Shown one piece after another: positions 1 to 8,468 of a stretch of DNA of 40,997 nucleotides. The notes beneath the pieces were generated by a model. That model made no database searches. It saw only the letters and a list, made by a program, of their open reading frames with translations, and was not told the origin of the DNA. The translations under genes and the position numbers were made by a program. Each line of letters opens with the position of its first letter. Positions within the stretch are counted from its first letter, which is position 1. The stretch covers positions 1 through 40,997 of the IMG/VR virus record IMGVR_UViG_3300044715_000358; one strand, 5' to 3'. This DNA is from a virus.

Positions 1-3000
1 CGAAGAAAGTCTTTCTCCGGTTTGAGAAGCTTCGTATGCTTCATTGTCAACCTTGTACTGCTTTAGGTCGGCAAAGTACTTGTCCATGTCGAGCTTGTGT
101 CTAGCCCTGCGTTCAGCAACAACAGATGGAAGGTTGTCAACATCAAGAAGATGTTTTGGAGTGTCTTCTCTTTCTGCTGCACGCTCAAGTATCTTTTGGA
201 CAATCATTGCTGACGCTTCAGAGTCTGCGTCTGCTGTATGCCATGCTGTCAGTTCGACTTCAAGATAATCAGAAAGCGGTCCAAGGCTATTTGTTGCGTA
301 CTTTGTGCCATCTGGGTTAAGAGCAAAAGGACCATCTCCGCCATCTGCTGTCCATCTTGGAAGAAGTTCATCAGCAAGGGCCTTGCTGTCTATAACCCCA
401 GCAGGGGTCCACTCAATTCCTGCGTTCTTTAGTGACTCTTCAAGGAAGCCAAGGTCAAAAGGCGTGTACTGTCCACCAAGGAGGGCATCAGGGCCAAAGA
501 AGTCAATAAGCTGCTGGTGGCCTTCGTTGACTGAAGATTGACCTGATAACCAGTCGTTGGTTAGAGGTTTACCGTCAGCATTAAGTAGATTTTCCTTTGA
601 CCAGTCGCTAAGTTCTTTTTCGGGGTTAACAAAAACATTGAATCTTTCAACGACTTTCCCGCCCTTCATTTTTACTGCACCAATCTGAACAGGCCTATCG
701 TCCGTAGGGCTAAAACCTGTTGTCTCGTAGTCAAAGAAAATAACTTCTTGCTCGTTATATCTGTCAAGCATTTCTTGATATGACTTAACGCCACGGAATA
801 TGTCAATGAACTTTCCAGTCATTGGTCCGTTGTCGGGGTCTCTTGGCCTGCTTGGCTTCTTCGGCTTGTCTATCTTTGGCGTCTCACCACTACTTAGGCG
901 GGTGCGAGTTACGTTTGCGCCTTCCATAATGCGTTCGCGACCATTATCCGAACCAGAAACTCTTCTATCCAATCTTCTTCCGCTAGCAAGTCTTCCTACG
1001 GGAGCATCTGCTGGGTCAAAATCACCAAACGGTACATCTTCCGGTGCAGAAGGTAGACTTCCGGCATCGTCTCTTTCACGGAGCTTCCTAAGCCTCTCAC
1101 GGCCACGCTCAGCAATATTGCGGGCACCTTCACCAACCGCTTCTCTCGCTCTTCCAGCGGCTTCTCCGACTGCTTCACGGGCATTTTCTAAGCGCTCTCT
1201 GTTCTCTGGAGTATCAATAGCATCTGCTGTTGCTCTTGCTGCTCTTCCAACACCGCGCTTTAATGGTTCTGGAAGTCCTTCTGGTGCAACCTTGTCCAGT
1301 TTTGAAAGAATAGATTTTGCTTGTTCGTCGGTTATTTTTCCTCGCTTAACAAGTTCTTCTACGGTTTTTTCTGCAAGTTCTCTGCTTCCTCTTCTTCCGA
1401 GGTCTATAGCCAAGCGAGTAAGTGCTGCTTCTGGGCCGTACTTGAGTGCAGAGGCCGTATTGAACACCATCTCTGCCACTTCGCGTGAGTCTTCATCCAT
1501 GCCAATTCTGTCGGCAATTATTTCTATGGCACGTTCTTTGGCCCTTGCTTTTATACCCTTTTTTACAAGACCAGAAGAGAAACGCTCGTTATTAAAAGAT
1601 TTTTCTCTTCCGTACCTGCCGCTAGCGGCAAACCCATCAAGCTCGTCTTGCCTCATGCGCACTCGTGGTCGTGCGTCAAAACTCTCATGAAGGTTTTTTG
1701 CGGATTGAGAAATAAGTTCATAAATTTCTTCATCTGAAGAATTCTTAATGAAGTCAACAAGGTATGGGTCTATGTGGTTCAGGTCAAGTCCAAGAGAATC
1801 TCCTGCTCCTGGAACGTTGTCAAACATTTCACGCAGAGTAGTCATCACTTCTGACTGCATCTCAGCCATCTGGGTGATTCTTTCTTGGCGTGTCTGTGGA
1901 GGGCCGTATATTTCGTTGAAGCCATCATTATTTGATGGCTCAAGAAGGCGAGCAAGTTGTTGATTGTTTGAAGGCATCTGCCCCCATTTGGCACCAGAAG
2001 ATAACCTGTTTTGGGCCGCGTCGTTTCCTGCTGTTTTGGGAGCAATACCAAACTCTTGAGCAAATTTGTTTGCTTCTTCAAGAACTTCCAAGATGTCCAT
2101 GTCCACAACTTTTACGTTTAATGGAAGGTCACCAAGGTTTCCGTCTTCAAGGTCTCGACCAACTTGGGCGGCCCATCTATGATGACCGTCAATAACATAA
2201 CCATCTCGGCTAACAAAAATTGGTTCACCTGCAGGGTCAAAGTTCTCATTGGTCATCATCCCTGCGACTTTTTCTCCAACTAGTTCATTCTGGGATGCTC
2301 TTAACGTTGACGCAAGAACTTCTTTTTCTTCGACTTTTACTCCCAGTCCTTCCATGTGTTTAATAAAGTCTTGCGTGCCGTCGACCCCGCCATCTTTATC
2401 TTTGGGTCTTGAATCTGCTGGTGAACCAGGAGTTGGCTTCCCACTAAACTGAGGCATTTTTTTTCTAGGAATTCCCTTAGAGTCACCGCAAAATAGGTTT
2501 GTTCCCGGAATAGAAACTTTGCAAAAATCGTAATTAGGAGCGTCTTTCCCTTTTGCCTTGGCTTCCCTAGCCATTTTTGCAAGTTCAGTCAAAATGGTAT
2601 ATGCTTCTTTTTCAGTTCTAACTGATGCTGGCAGGTTGCTATCAATAACCCTGCGAGCATCTTGCGGACCAGATATTGAAACAAGTTTTTCAGTATCAGC
2701 TCCAGAAGAAAGTCTTGGGTTTCCTCTTCTTCTGTTTCTTTCTTCCCTTTGGAATCTGCGCTCAGCTGGGCTTAAATCGTCATCGTAGTCGCCAGTTCCT
2801 ATGTCGTCCCTATCGGTGGTGGCACGACTTGGAGCAGAAGGAGGCCTATCCGGCATAAACCCAGCACCAGTTGCAGCAGTGTCTGCTGTTGTGCTGAATC
2901 TTTCTTCCTCAATTGGAGACTTACTATCGGGGTCGAACATCCCCTGTCGGCGGCGCTCTGTGATTCTTTTGTCGACAACTTTGTTTAGTTTTTTCTGAAG

Positions 3001-6000
3001 ACCTGTCCTATAGGCAACATCTCCTGCTCCACCGTTTCCAGGACCTATTTCTTCTATTGCAGTTTTCAACGTTGCTTCTGTTCCCATCTGTTCGCCGACT
3101 TCAAGAACAACAGTTCCGTCGTCACGAATCTCAACAAGGTGAAGCTTTGAGGGAGGAATCATTATCTTCTGTTCTCCGTCATCGGAGTCGGAACGATACG
3201 ACCAGTCAGGTAATAAAGCTTTACTTCCTGCTGGTACGCGGATTACTATCTTCTTGCCGTCAGAAAAATCTGTTTTGTTTGTTACCAAGGTTCCGGTGCC
3301 TATGCCCATAGTAAATTCTGGGGCATTACCGCTGAGCAGGTCTTCTATATATAGTCCGGAATCCTCATTGCCGTCTAGGTGCATTTCCACCATCTGAGAT
3401 AGTGAAGATTTATCCATTAGCTCAAGAAGAGGAATGTAAAAGTTCTCCACTTGCTCCTCTACTGAAGCCTCGTGCTGGTTTAGGCCATCAGGCAAGATGC
3501 CATTTTTTTTAAGGCGAGTGTTTCTTCTTTGTATTGCTCGTGCAGAAGCCATTCCCTCAGAATGGCCGGCCATCATGTTGATGACGTCAGTTTCGCCACT
3601 GCCCATTTCAACAAAAGCAATCTTTTCTGCTGTTGTTGCGCCTTCTAATAGGCGAGCCCTTTCTTGTGTGGCAAAGGTATGTGCTCCATCTTTGCCCTTA
3701 TGACTATTAAATTTCTTTGGCTTGACTCTGTCCTGTTTTTTACGTTCAGCACTAGTCTTCGGCTTGCGAATCTCTTTGAATTTTGAGTTAAATTCTTTAC
3801 GAGCATCTTCCTTAGAAACAGAGTCAGGACCTTCCGTCCTTCTCTTTACATACTCGTCGCGATACATGTCGCGTACTTCTTTTCTGCGAATACGTTCTGG
3901 GCCATCAATCCCTTCGGATGTAGATAGTTCTTCCCAGTCTGAGGAAAACTTAACAAGCTCGTCAAGGTCCATGTCTTTTGCGCGCTCTGTTGCGCCTTCT
4001 ACGTACTCGCGATGACGGAGCTCTTTTATTTTTTCAGGAGAAAGAGTTCCTCTTGATTCGCGTTTCTCGTCAATCATTTTCTGAAGTTTTTCCATTGCTT
4101 CAGGACTTCTTCTAACAGTAAATCTTTTTACCCATTCATCGACAACGGCTTTTGTTTGCGCGTCAACAGTGTCTCTGTCCATAACGCTCATCCAGCTTGG
4201 CTCTTCGCCAGCATCATCGGCCGCGTCCAGCATTTCAGTGAGTACGTCAGAGGCTTCTGTTGACTCAGCAAGAAAGTCAATCATTTCCTCTTCTGGCATA
4301 GTTTTGGCAGCTTCTTTTGTGGCCTTTACTTCTGCTCGTTTTTCGCTAGCGTAAGCCTCTCTTGCGTCAGACATTCTTTCTTCTGCCGCCCTAGTGTCGG
4401 CATCAAAAAATTCCTCATCTGGAGAGTCTTCGCCTTCGGCCAGTCTTGCTGCTTCTGCGGCGGCTTCGCGTGCTTCTCTAGCTTCGCGAATTCTTCTAGT
4501 ACCGTCTAGGTGGTCGTCGTAAACTCTTCTAGTAAGAACGCTATCTGCAACTGTTCTATCTGCTGTTATTTTTCCAGAAGCAGCATCATCCATGTACTCA
4601 AGAGCCGCATCTACGTCGTCTCCGAATATTAAACCTGCGCTTCGAAGTGCCCATATTTCTGCACCTATTTCAGCAGCACGTCTTGTGCCGCCATACTCTG
4701 GGTTGTTTTGAACGTCATCAATATATTTCCCTCCCAACAACGCAACAATGTCTCCTCTGGAACGGAGGCTTTTTAATGAATCAAGGTCAATCCCCATATA
4801 GTTTTCATTTATCATTAAATTAACAAGCATGTCGTTATCGAGTTCGGCAACACTCGTAATGGTCTTGGGTCCATTCTTGGTGTTCATAACAAGAGAACCC
4901 CTAGCGTCAAGTTCTCTCTTCATATGTTCAAAAATTGCTGCAGCCTGAATTGAGTGAGCTATCTCGTGCTTCATATCATGGCGGCCAAGACCACGACCGC
5001 CGTCGACCATTGCTATCATCTGACCGGCATAGGCGTTTGAGTTAACAAGAAAATCTTTTACAGTGGAAGACCTGAGCGCCTCAGACATCCCTCCTTCTGC
5101 CCATATTCTGAGTCTTTCATCAGGGGAGAGAGCTGGGAGAAGAGAGTCTTCAAATTCCATTGATTTAGGTATGTCTATGTTGATTGAACCGTAAGGCATA
5201 TTGGTTCTTCTGTCTATGCCGTCTATGCCATACGAAGCTCTGTCTTTGCCGGTTGGATGCATTCTTACTGCCCGGATAGACTTCATGTGTTCAGGATTTT
5301 TGATTACCTCATCAAGGAAAGCCTCAAGGTGCGCACGCTCAAGCTCTCTATATCTTTGAATTTCAATTTTAAGAAACAGCGCTTTTTCTTCATTCGAGCG
5401 AGTGTTCCAGTGTGCGTCGGTATTTTTTAGGCGTGAAGTCATCATTGCTTCAACATCAGCCTCAGTAGGCCTGCCTTCAATCTTTGCCGTTATAACGCCT
5501 GATTGTTCTAGTTTTTCAAACGCCTCGTATAGATGTTCGTTTGTTGCTTTTCTGCTGTCTCTTGTATCAATGTCAAGCTTTTGATAAAGGTCGGTCAAGC
5601 GCGCCTCTTGAGCGTCAATCTCTGCATAAACACGCTCAACGCCGTTGACCATCCAGCGTTCGTTTCTTGCAACACCGTTAGCTTCACGGAACTTACGCCA
5701 TTCACCATGCTTCATTCTGGTTCCGTCTGGGTGATACCAGACGTTGTTGCCAAATATGCCATTCTCCATGTCGAAGAAGAAGTTGGCTACCCCTCTGGTA
5801 AAACCATCAGTACGTCTTGAATCATCGGATGGAATTAGTCTTTGCGCAAGGTTGATTGCCTCAGAAATCATATTTCCTGGAGTTATTCCAAAACAGTTAG
5901 AACCTGTCATGTCAGTGAATTGGTTTGCCGCTGGAGTCCCAGGAGGACAACGCATCTTCCCAAGCTCATCCATAATCACACCAAAGCGAGCGGCTGCTCT

Positions 6001-6687
6001 ACCAGCAATAGTTGCACCTGGCATTCTTTGCTTCAGGGTCGAGCCAAGACTCTTCTCTTGCATTTCTCCTGATGTTTCGTCAGATATGTCTTCTTCTATT
6101 TCGTTAGAGATGTCTGGGTTTACTTTAAAAGTTTTACCAAACCTCATTCGGTCAAACTCAACTTCAGTGTCTTCTATGGGTTCGCCAGTACGTGTATTTA
6201 TTTTGTACTTAGACATCCTGATTTTGGGTTTTTTCTCCATCTGTTCAACAAACTGTTGAGGAGTAAAAATTGGTTCTCTGTCTACAAAACCAAAGTTTGG
6301 AACTTTATTAGAAGACTGTCTTTCTTCTGGAGAAGGAAACAGTTTGAGAACTTTGTCTGGACCCCATGTTGCATCGGGCATGTACCTAAATCCACGCTCG
6401 TCCTCAACCATCCCCGGAACGCCGCCTTTGTTGACACGCTTTTTACCGTCAGTATTTGGAGATGTTCCTTGAGACGATTGCCCTATGGATGAAGCAGAAG
6501 CAGAAAGACCCGCCCCCATTGCGGCCTTTACAGAAAGGTCAGCATTAAGAACGGCCATGGAAGAGTTCTCTATAAGCCCGCGTCTAAAGTCGATAGCGGC
6601 GTCTGTAAAACTCTTTCGGCCCGTTATCGGGGTAAAAAATTCAGGTGATGTATAGACTCTTGTTTTAGTCTTAAACGTACCCGTCAT
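1..6687 (-). CDS. Giant head-module polyprotein B (5' part; continues past left edge)
   Basis: An open frame of 2229 codons runs from ATG 6687 to the window edge without a stop; the C-terminus lies outside. An AAGGAC sequence about 10 bases upstream can serve as ribosome site, and the start lies 17 bases after the stop of the 558-residue gene, so the two are probably co-transcribed. Visible parts in order: N-terminal region of unknown function; HEIAH zincin-like site (574-578); long charged helical region; ADP-ribosyltransferase-like region (about 1085-1190); ParB-like domain with DGHHRW near 1500; a small unknown piece; an Ala/Arg/Glu-rich helical piece (1707-1898); and a DEDDh exonuclease (1935-2225). 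From residue 1325 on, the pieces are separated by R-[L/F]-S-S-G motifs at 1325, 1561, 1702, 1899 (RLASG), 1930 and 2226 (cut by the edge). The role is inferred as a precursor of virion-packaged proteins. Confidence 0.85.
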   Translation of the reverse strand, partial: MTGTFKTKTRVYTSPEFFTPITGRKSFTDAAIDFRRGLIENSSMAVLNADLSVKAAMGAGLSASASSIGQSSQGTSPNTDGKKRVNKGGVPGMVEDERGFRYMPDATWGPDKVLKLFPSPEERQSSNKVPNFGFVDREPIFTPQQFVEQMEKKPKIRMSKYKINTRTGEPIEDTEVEFDRMRFGKTFKVNPDISNEIEEDISDETSGEMQEKSLGSTLKQRMPGATIAGRAAARFGVIMDELGKMRCPPGTPAANQFTDMTGSNCFGITPGNMISEAINLAQRLIPSDDSRRTDGFTRGVANFFFDMENGIFGNNVWYHPDGTRMKHGEWRKFREANGVARNERWMVNGVERVYAEIDAQEARLTDLYQKLDIDTRDSRKATNEHLYEAFEKLEQSGVITAKIEGRPTEADVEAMMTSRLKNTDAHWNTRSNEEKALFLKIEIQRYRELERAHLEAFLDEVIKNPEHMKSIRAVRMHPTGKDRASYGIDGIDRRTNMPYGSINIDIPKSMEFEDSLLPALSPDERLRIWAEGGMSEALRSSTVKDFLVNSNAYAGQMIAMVDGGRGLGRHDMKHEIAHSIQAAAIFEHMKRELDARGSLVMNTKNGPKTITSVAELDNDMLVNLMINENYMGIDLDSLKSLRSRGDIVALLGGKYIDDVQNNPEYGGTRRAAEIGAEIWALRSAGLIFGDDVDAALEYMDDAASGKITADRTVADSVLTRRVYDDHLDGTRRIREAREAREAAAEAARLAEGEDSPDEEFFDADTRAAEERMSDAREAYASEKRAEVKATKEAAKTMPEEEMIDFLAESTEASDVLTEMLDAADDAGEEPSWMSVMDRDTVDAQTKAVVDEWVKRFTVRRSPEAMEKLQKMIDEKRESRGTLSPEKIKELRHREYVEGATERAKDMDLDELVKFSSDWEELSTSEGIDGPERIRRKEVRDMYRDEYVKRRTEGPDSVSKEDARKEFNSKFKEIRKPKTSAERKKQDRVKPKKFNSHKGKDGAHTFATQERARLLEGATTAEKIAFVEMGSGETDVINMMAGHSEGMASARAIQRRNTRLKKNGILPDGLNQHEASVEEQVENFYIPLLELMDKSSLSQMVEMHLDGNEDSGLYIEDLLSGNAPEFTMGIGTGTLVTNKTDFSDGKKIVIRVPAGSKALLPDWSYRSDSDDGEQKIMIPPSKLHLVEIRDDGTVVLEVGEQMGTEATLKTAIEEIGPGNGGAGDVAYRTGLQKKLNKVVDKRITERRRQGMFDPDSKSPIEEERFSTTADTAATGAGFMPDRPPSAPSRATTDRDDIGTGDYDDDLSPAERRFQREERNRRRGNPRLSSGADTEKLVSISGPQDARRVIDSNLPASVRTEKEAYTILTELAKMAREAKAKGKDAPNYDFCKVSIPGTNLFCGDSKGIPRKKMPQFSGKPTPGSPADSRPKDKDGGVDGTQDFIKHMEGLGVKVEEKEVLASTLRASQNELVGEKVAGMMTNENFDPAGEPIFVSRDGYVIDGHHRWAAQVGRDLEDGNLGDLPLNVKVVDMDILEVLEEANKFAQEFGIAPKTAGNDAAQNRLSSGAKWGQMPSNNQQLARLLEPSNNDGFNEIYGPPQTRQERITQMAEMQSEVMTTLREMFDNVPGAGDSLGLDLNHIDPYLVDFIKNSSDEEIYELISQSAKNLHESFDARPRVRMRQDELDGFAASGRYGREKSFNNERFSSGLVKKGIKARAKERAIEIIADRIGMDEDSREVAEMVFNTASALKYGPEAALTRLAIDLGRRGSRELAEKTVEELVKRGKITDEQAKSILSKLDKVAPEGLPEPLKRGVGRAARATADAIDTPENRERLENAREAVGEAAGRAREAVGEGARNIAERGRERLRKLRERDDAGSLPSAPEDVPFGDFDPADAPVGRLASGRRLDRRVSGSDNGRERIMEGANVTRTRLSSGETPKIDKPKKPSRPRDPDNGPMTGKFIDIFRGVKSYQEMLDRYNEQEVIFFDYETTGFSPTDDRPVQIGAVKMKGGKVVERFNVFVNPEKELSDWSKENLLNADGKPLTNDWLSGQSSVNEGHQQLIDFFGPDALLGGQYTPFDLGFLEESLKNAGIEWTPAGVIDSKALADELLPRWTADGGDGPFALNPDGTKYATNSLGPLSDYLEVELTAWHTADADSEASAMIVQKILERAAEREDTPKHLLDVDNLPSVVAERRARHKLDMDKYFADLKQYKVDNEAYEASQTGERLSS
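13..885 (-). other. DEDDh 3'-5' exonuclease module (DnaQ-like) of polyprotein B
   Basis: Residues 1935-2225, flanked by RLSSG at 1930 and RLSS at 2226. Exo I motif: F-F-D-Y-E-T-T-G with D1986 and E1988. Exo II: Q-Y-T-P-F-D-L-G-F-L. Exo III: A-W-H-T-A-D-A-D, with the histidine five residues before an aspartate, as in the DEDDh subgroup. This is the DNA polymerase III epsilon / DnaQ fold acting on 3' ends of DNA or RNA. Length (about 290 residues) suits a free exonuclease. Its place inside a head polyprotein is unusual. Confidence 0.85.
994..1569 (-). other. Helical Ala/Glu/Arg-rich module of polyprotein B
   Basis: Residues 1707-1898 lie between RFSSG (1702) and RLASG (1899). The piece is almost wholly helical in character, with repeated A-R-E-A-V-G-E and E-R-L-E-N-type heptads near 1830-1870, and ends in an acidic Pro-rich tail. 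No family was recognised. Its separate boundaries suggest a stand-alone internal protein. Confidence 0.4.
2008..2370 (-). other. ParB-like domain of polyprotein B
   Basis: Residues about 1440-1560, bounded on both sides by R-L-S-S-G motifs (1325 and 1561). The stretch around 1500 reads V-I-D-G-H-H-R-W-A-A, preceded by a short strand with P-I-F-V, which is the core of the ParB/sulfiredoxin fold found in ParB-like nucleases and CTPases. The rest of the piece (1330-1440) contains paired cysteines and is not recognised. Confidence 0.65.
3118..3435 (-). other. Possible ADP-ribosyltransferase-like module of polyprotein B
   Basis: Residues about 1085-1190 show the pattern of the C-terminal half of ARTs of the VIP2/Alt type: a strand with V-P-x-G-S-K-A near residue 1150, then a short acidic segment with an E-x-K-I-M-I-P strand near 1172, then a final beta strand. 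The usual S-T-S motif is not evident, and the canonical E-x-E is not clear. T4 Alt is a known ART ejected with the DNA, so such a module would suit a packaged cargo. This is a pattern-level guess only. Confidence 0.3.
4648..5250 (-). other. Zincin-like (HExxH) module of polyprotein B
   Basis: Residues about 480-680 of polyprotein B. HEIAH at 574-578 (bases 4954-4968) matches the zinc-binding HExxH motif, and a downstream helix with AAEIGAEIW offers a glutamate that could be the third ligand, as in gluzincins. No specific family is recognised. If active it could be a virion or host-directed protease; it could also be a degenerate fold. Confidence 0.5.
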
Positions 6688-6704
6688 GTCGGGTCGTCCT
6701 TGCT

Positions 6705-8381
6705 CTAGTTTGTTTCTGTTTCGGCTTGAAGAAGTTCAAACTCAATCAAAGAAGCCATAAGACCTGCGTCTACGGTGTCACTCTTTTTTTCAGTTCCGCC
6801 ACCCATGACCCAGTTGGAAGGAATAAGACTTTCTTTGCCCATGTCCTTAGCACGCTTCATGATGTGACGCTTTGCGGCTTCTTTATCCTTTGCGCGACCG
6901 TGAGCCTGAATTGCGTTACGCAAATCTGATTCGCTCTTAATTGGGAAAGAACCATCTGACATTGCAGTTCCTTCTTTAGACATCGAGTTGCGTTGGTCGT
7001 CAGTAAATGCGCGTTTAAGTGCAATCTCTGCAGCCTCTGCTTCAATCTCTTCTGCCTCGTCCATCTCGTACTTATCGTAACCAAGGACTTCTCCGTCAAG
7101 AGAAACAAAAACGTCGTATGACTTTCCGTCAAAGCCGTCAATTTCAACTGCGTATGAATCAATTCCCTCAAAAGAGTCTGGCTCTACACCTATTACATGG
7201 CCATCAATTGACTTGACCGCAATGTCTGCTGCTTCGTGGAACTGAATCATCTCAAGTCCACCCTGTGCTGACTTCTGTTCAAACACTGAGTTGTCAAGCT
7301 TGTGGAAGCCTTGCACTTCAGCAGTTGTTCCATCAATAAAAACTTCATTCACAGAGCCACTCTTTGTCTGCACATCAATGACGTACATGTCAGCTTTTGC
7401 TGAGTAGCCAGAATCAAGAACTTTTCCGTCAAACATTTGCTCGGCAATGCCTTCAACATGAAGCAAGCCAGGAAGACCCTTTTCAGCAATACATCCGCCT
7501 GGGCAATCATCACAAACAGACGAACCGCCTGGATAAGCTTTTCTTTCAATTGCACACAGGTAGCCGTTGGCACCAAAGGCTTCAGACTTCATACCCATAG
7601 ACTTGATACGCTTTTTGCGCATTCTTTCAAGCATCATCTGCTTTTCTACTTCTTCGTCGTCGGGCATTTCTTCAGACACTTCGTCCTCGTCCATGCCTTT
7701 GCCTTTGAACCCGTTTGAAGTTGAAGCAAGACCACGAGCCTTACGCTTCTTGTTTAGGGTTGCCAAGAGTTCTTTTTCTTCATCAGTCAAGTCCTCTTCT
7801 TCATCGGGCATGTCTTCCATCTCGGTTCCGTCAGGCGTCATGTGTGTGCCGTTCATGCCCTTGAAGCCGTTTGTGGTGGCGGCGAGACCGCGAGCCTTAC
7901 GCTTCTTGTTTACCTGCGAGAGAAAAGCCTTCTCTTCGTCAGTCATCTCTTCTTCGTCGGTCATATCCTCTTCCTCTTCGTAGTCATCTTCCATGTTCAT
8001 TCCCTTGAACTTGCGACCTTTGCGCTTTTTTAGAAGCATTCGAAGGAGGCCTTTTTCTTCATCGGTCAATTCTTCTTCTTCGTCTTCTTCTGGGACCTCA
8101 AGTTGTTCCGGTTCCATGTTGGCATCTTCCATAGCCATTGGGCCAGCAGGGCGTGCAGGACGAGGCGCAGGCATTGCTCTGTCTTCGTCTTCCATTTCCT
8201 CTTCTTCGTCCTCGGCCTCATCCACGGGGACCATCTTCATCTGAACCGGCAAGGCTCCGCACTTGCCGCACACTTTTGCGCCAGGGGTAAACCCGCATGC
8301 TGAAGCATCTACGCCTTTTGCGCACTTCAGAACTTCGCCCTCAGTGCTGACACTAAGGCTGTTGTTCATTTCGTCGTTCAT
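6705..8381 (-). CDS. Acidic multi-domain head-region protein with PepSY-like repeats
   Basis: 558 residues; ATG 8381 is preceded by AGGAGT nine bases upstream. Residues about 20-50 hold four cysteines ending in C-G-K-C. Residues 55-250 are very acidic and contain three repeats of the form (L/M)-T-D-E-E-K-x-x-L-x-x-x-x-K-K-R-K, two of them followed by N-G-F-K-G. A second cysteine cluster, C-D-D-C-P-G-G-C, follows near 290. Two beta-rich stretches after it (about 315-440) resemble PepSY domains. Residues near 485-530 match the short basic domain (D-G-S-F-P-I ... L-R-N-A-I-Q-A ... A-K-R-H-I) often seen in phage head proteins. Position between protease and further head ORFs and the acidic repeats suggest a scaffold or core protein; it lacks the R-L-S-S-G motif. 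Exact role unknown. Confidence 0.8.
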   Translation of the reverse strand: MNDEMNNSLSVSTEGEVLKCAKGVDASACGFTPGAKVCGKCGALPVQMKMVPVDEAEDEEEEMEDEDRAMPAPRPARPAGPMAMEDANMEPEQLEVPEEDEEEELTDEEKGLLRMLLKKRKGRKFKGMNMEDDYEEEEDMTDEEEMTDEEKAFLSQVNKKRKARGLAATTNGFKGMNGTHMTPDGTEMEDMPDEEEDLTDEEKELLATLNKKRKARGLASTSNGFKGKGMDEDEVSEEMPDDEEVEKQMMLERMRKKRIKSMGMKSEAFGANGYLCAIERKAYPGGSSVCDDCPGGCIAEKGLPGLLHVEGIAEQMFDGKVLDSGYSAKADMYVIDVQTKSGSVNEVFIDGTTAEVQGFHKLDNSVFEQKSAQGGLEMIQFHEAADIAVKSIDGHVIGVEPDSFEGIDSYAVEIDGFDGKSYDVFVSLDGEVLGYDKYEMDEAEEIEAEAAEIALKRAFTDDQRNSMSKEGTAMSDGSFPIKSESDLRNAIQAHGRAKDKEAAKRHIMKRAKDMGKESLIPSNWVMGGGTEKKSDTVDAGLMASLIEFELLQAETETN

Positions 8382-8413
8382 ATTAGATGACTCCTAATTC
8401 GTAAGTACCGTAA

Positions 8414-8419
8414 ATTATA
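8414..8419 (-). promoter_or_regulatory. Candidate -10 box upstream of the 558-residue gene
   Basis: A perfect TATAAT on the minus strand sits 33 bases before the ATG in the 87-base gap after polyprotein A. No good TTGACA is seen 16-18 bases upstream, so it may need an activator or be fortuitous. Confidence 0.4.
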
Positions 8420-8468
8420 CTCTAAACGTATCATTTGAGTAAGTATTGCGGTGTATGTGTGTTGAATG

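Larger units (their letters stand above)
1..2715 (-). repeat. R-[L/F]-S-S-G motif set in polyprotein B
   Basis: Six copies, at bases 2701-2715 (RLSSG), 1993-2007 (RLSSG), 1570-1584 (RFSSG), 979-993 (RLASG), 886-900 (RLSSG) and 1-12 (RLSS, cut by the edge). All are in the reading frame of the giant ORF and lie between recognisable modules. Codons differ between copies (for example AGA CTT TCT TCT GGA and CGC CTA AGT AGT GGT), so the conservation is of protein, not DNA. Interpreted as protease recognition sites; this is inference. Confidence 0.75.

Noticed and set aside
800-1690. A 296-codon plus-strand frame
   Set aside because: It lies antisense to the exonuclease and helical modules of polyprotein B, has Ser/Leu-rich low-complexity content typical of shadow frames and lacks a ribosome site.
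7567-8244. Plus-strand serine-rich frames
   Set aside because: They are the antisense of the acidic E/D-rich repeats of the 558-residue gene; GAA/GAG codons read backwards give serine and phenylalanine runs.
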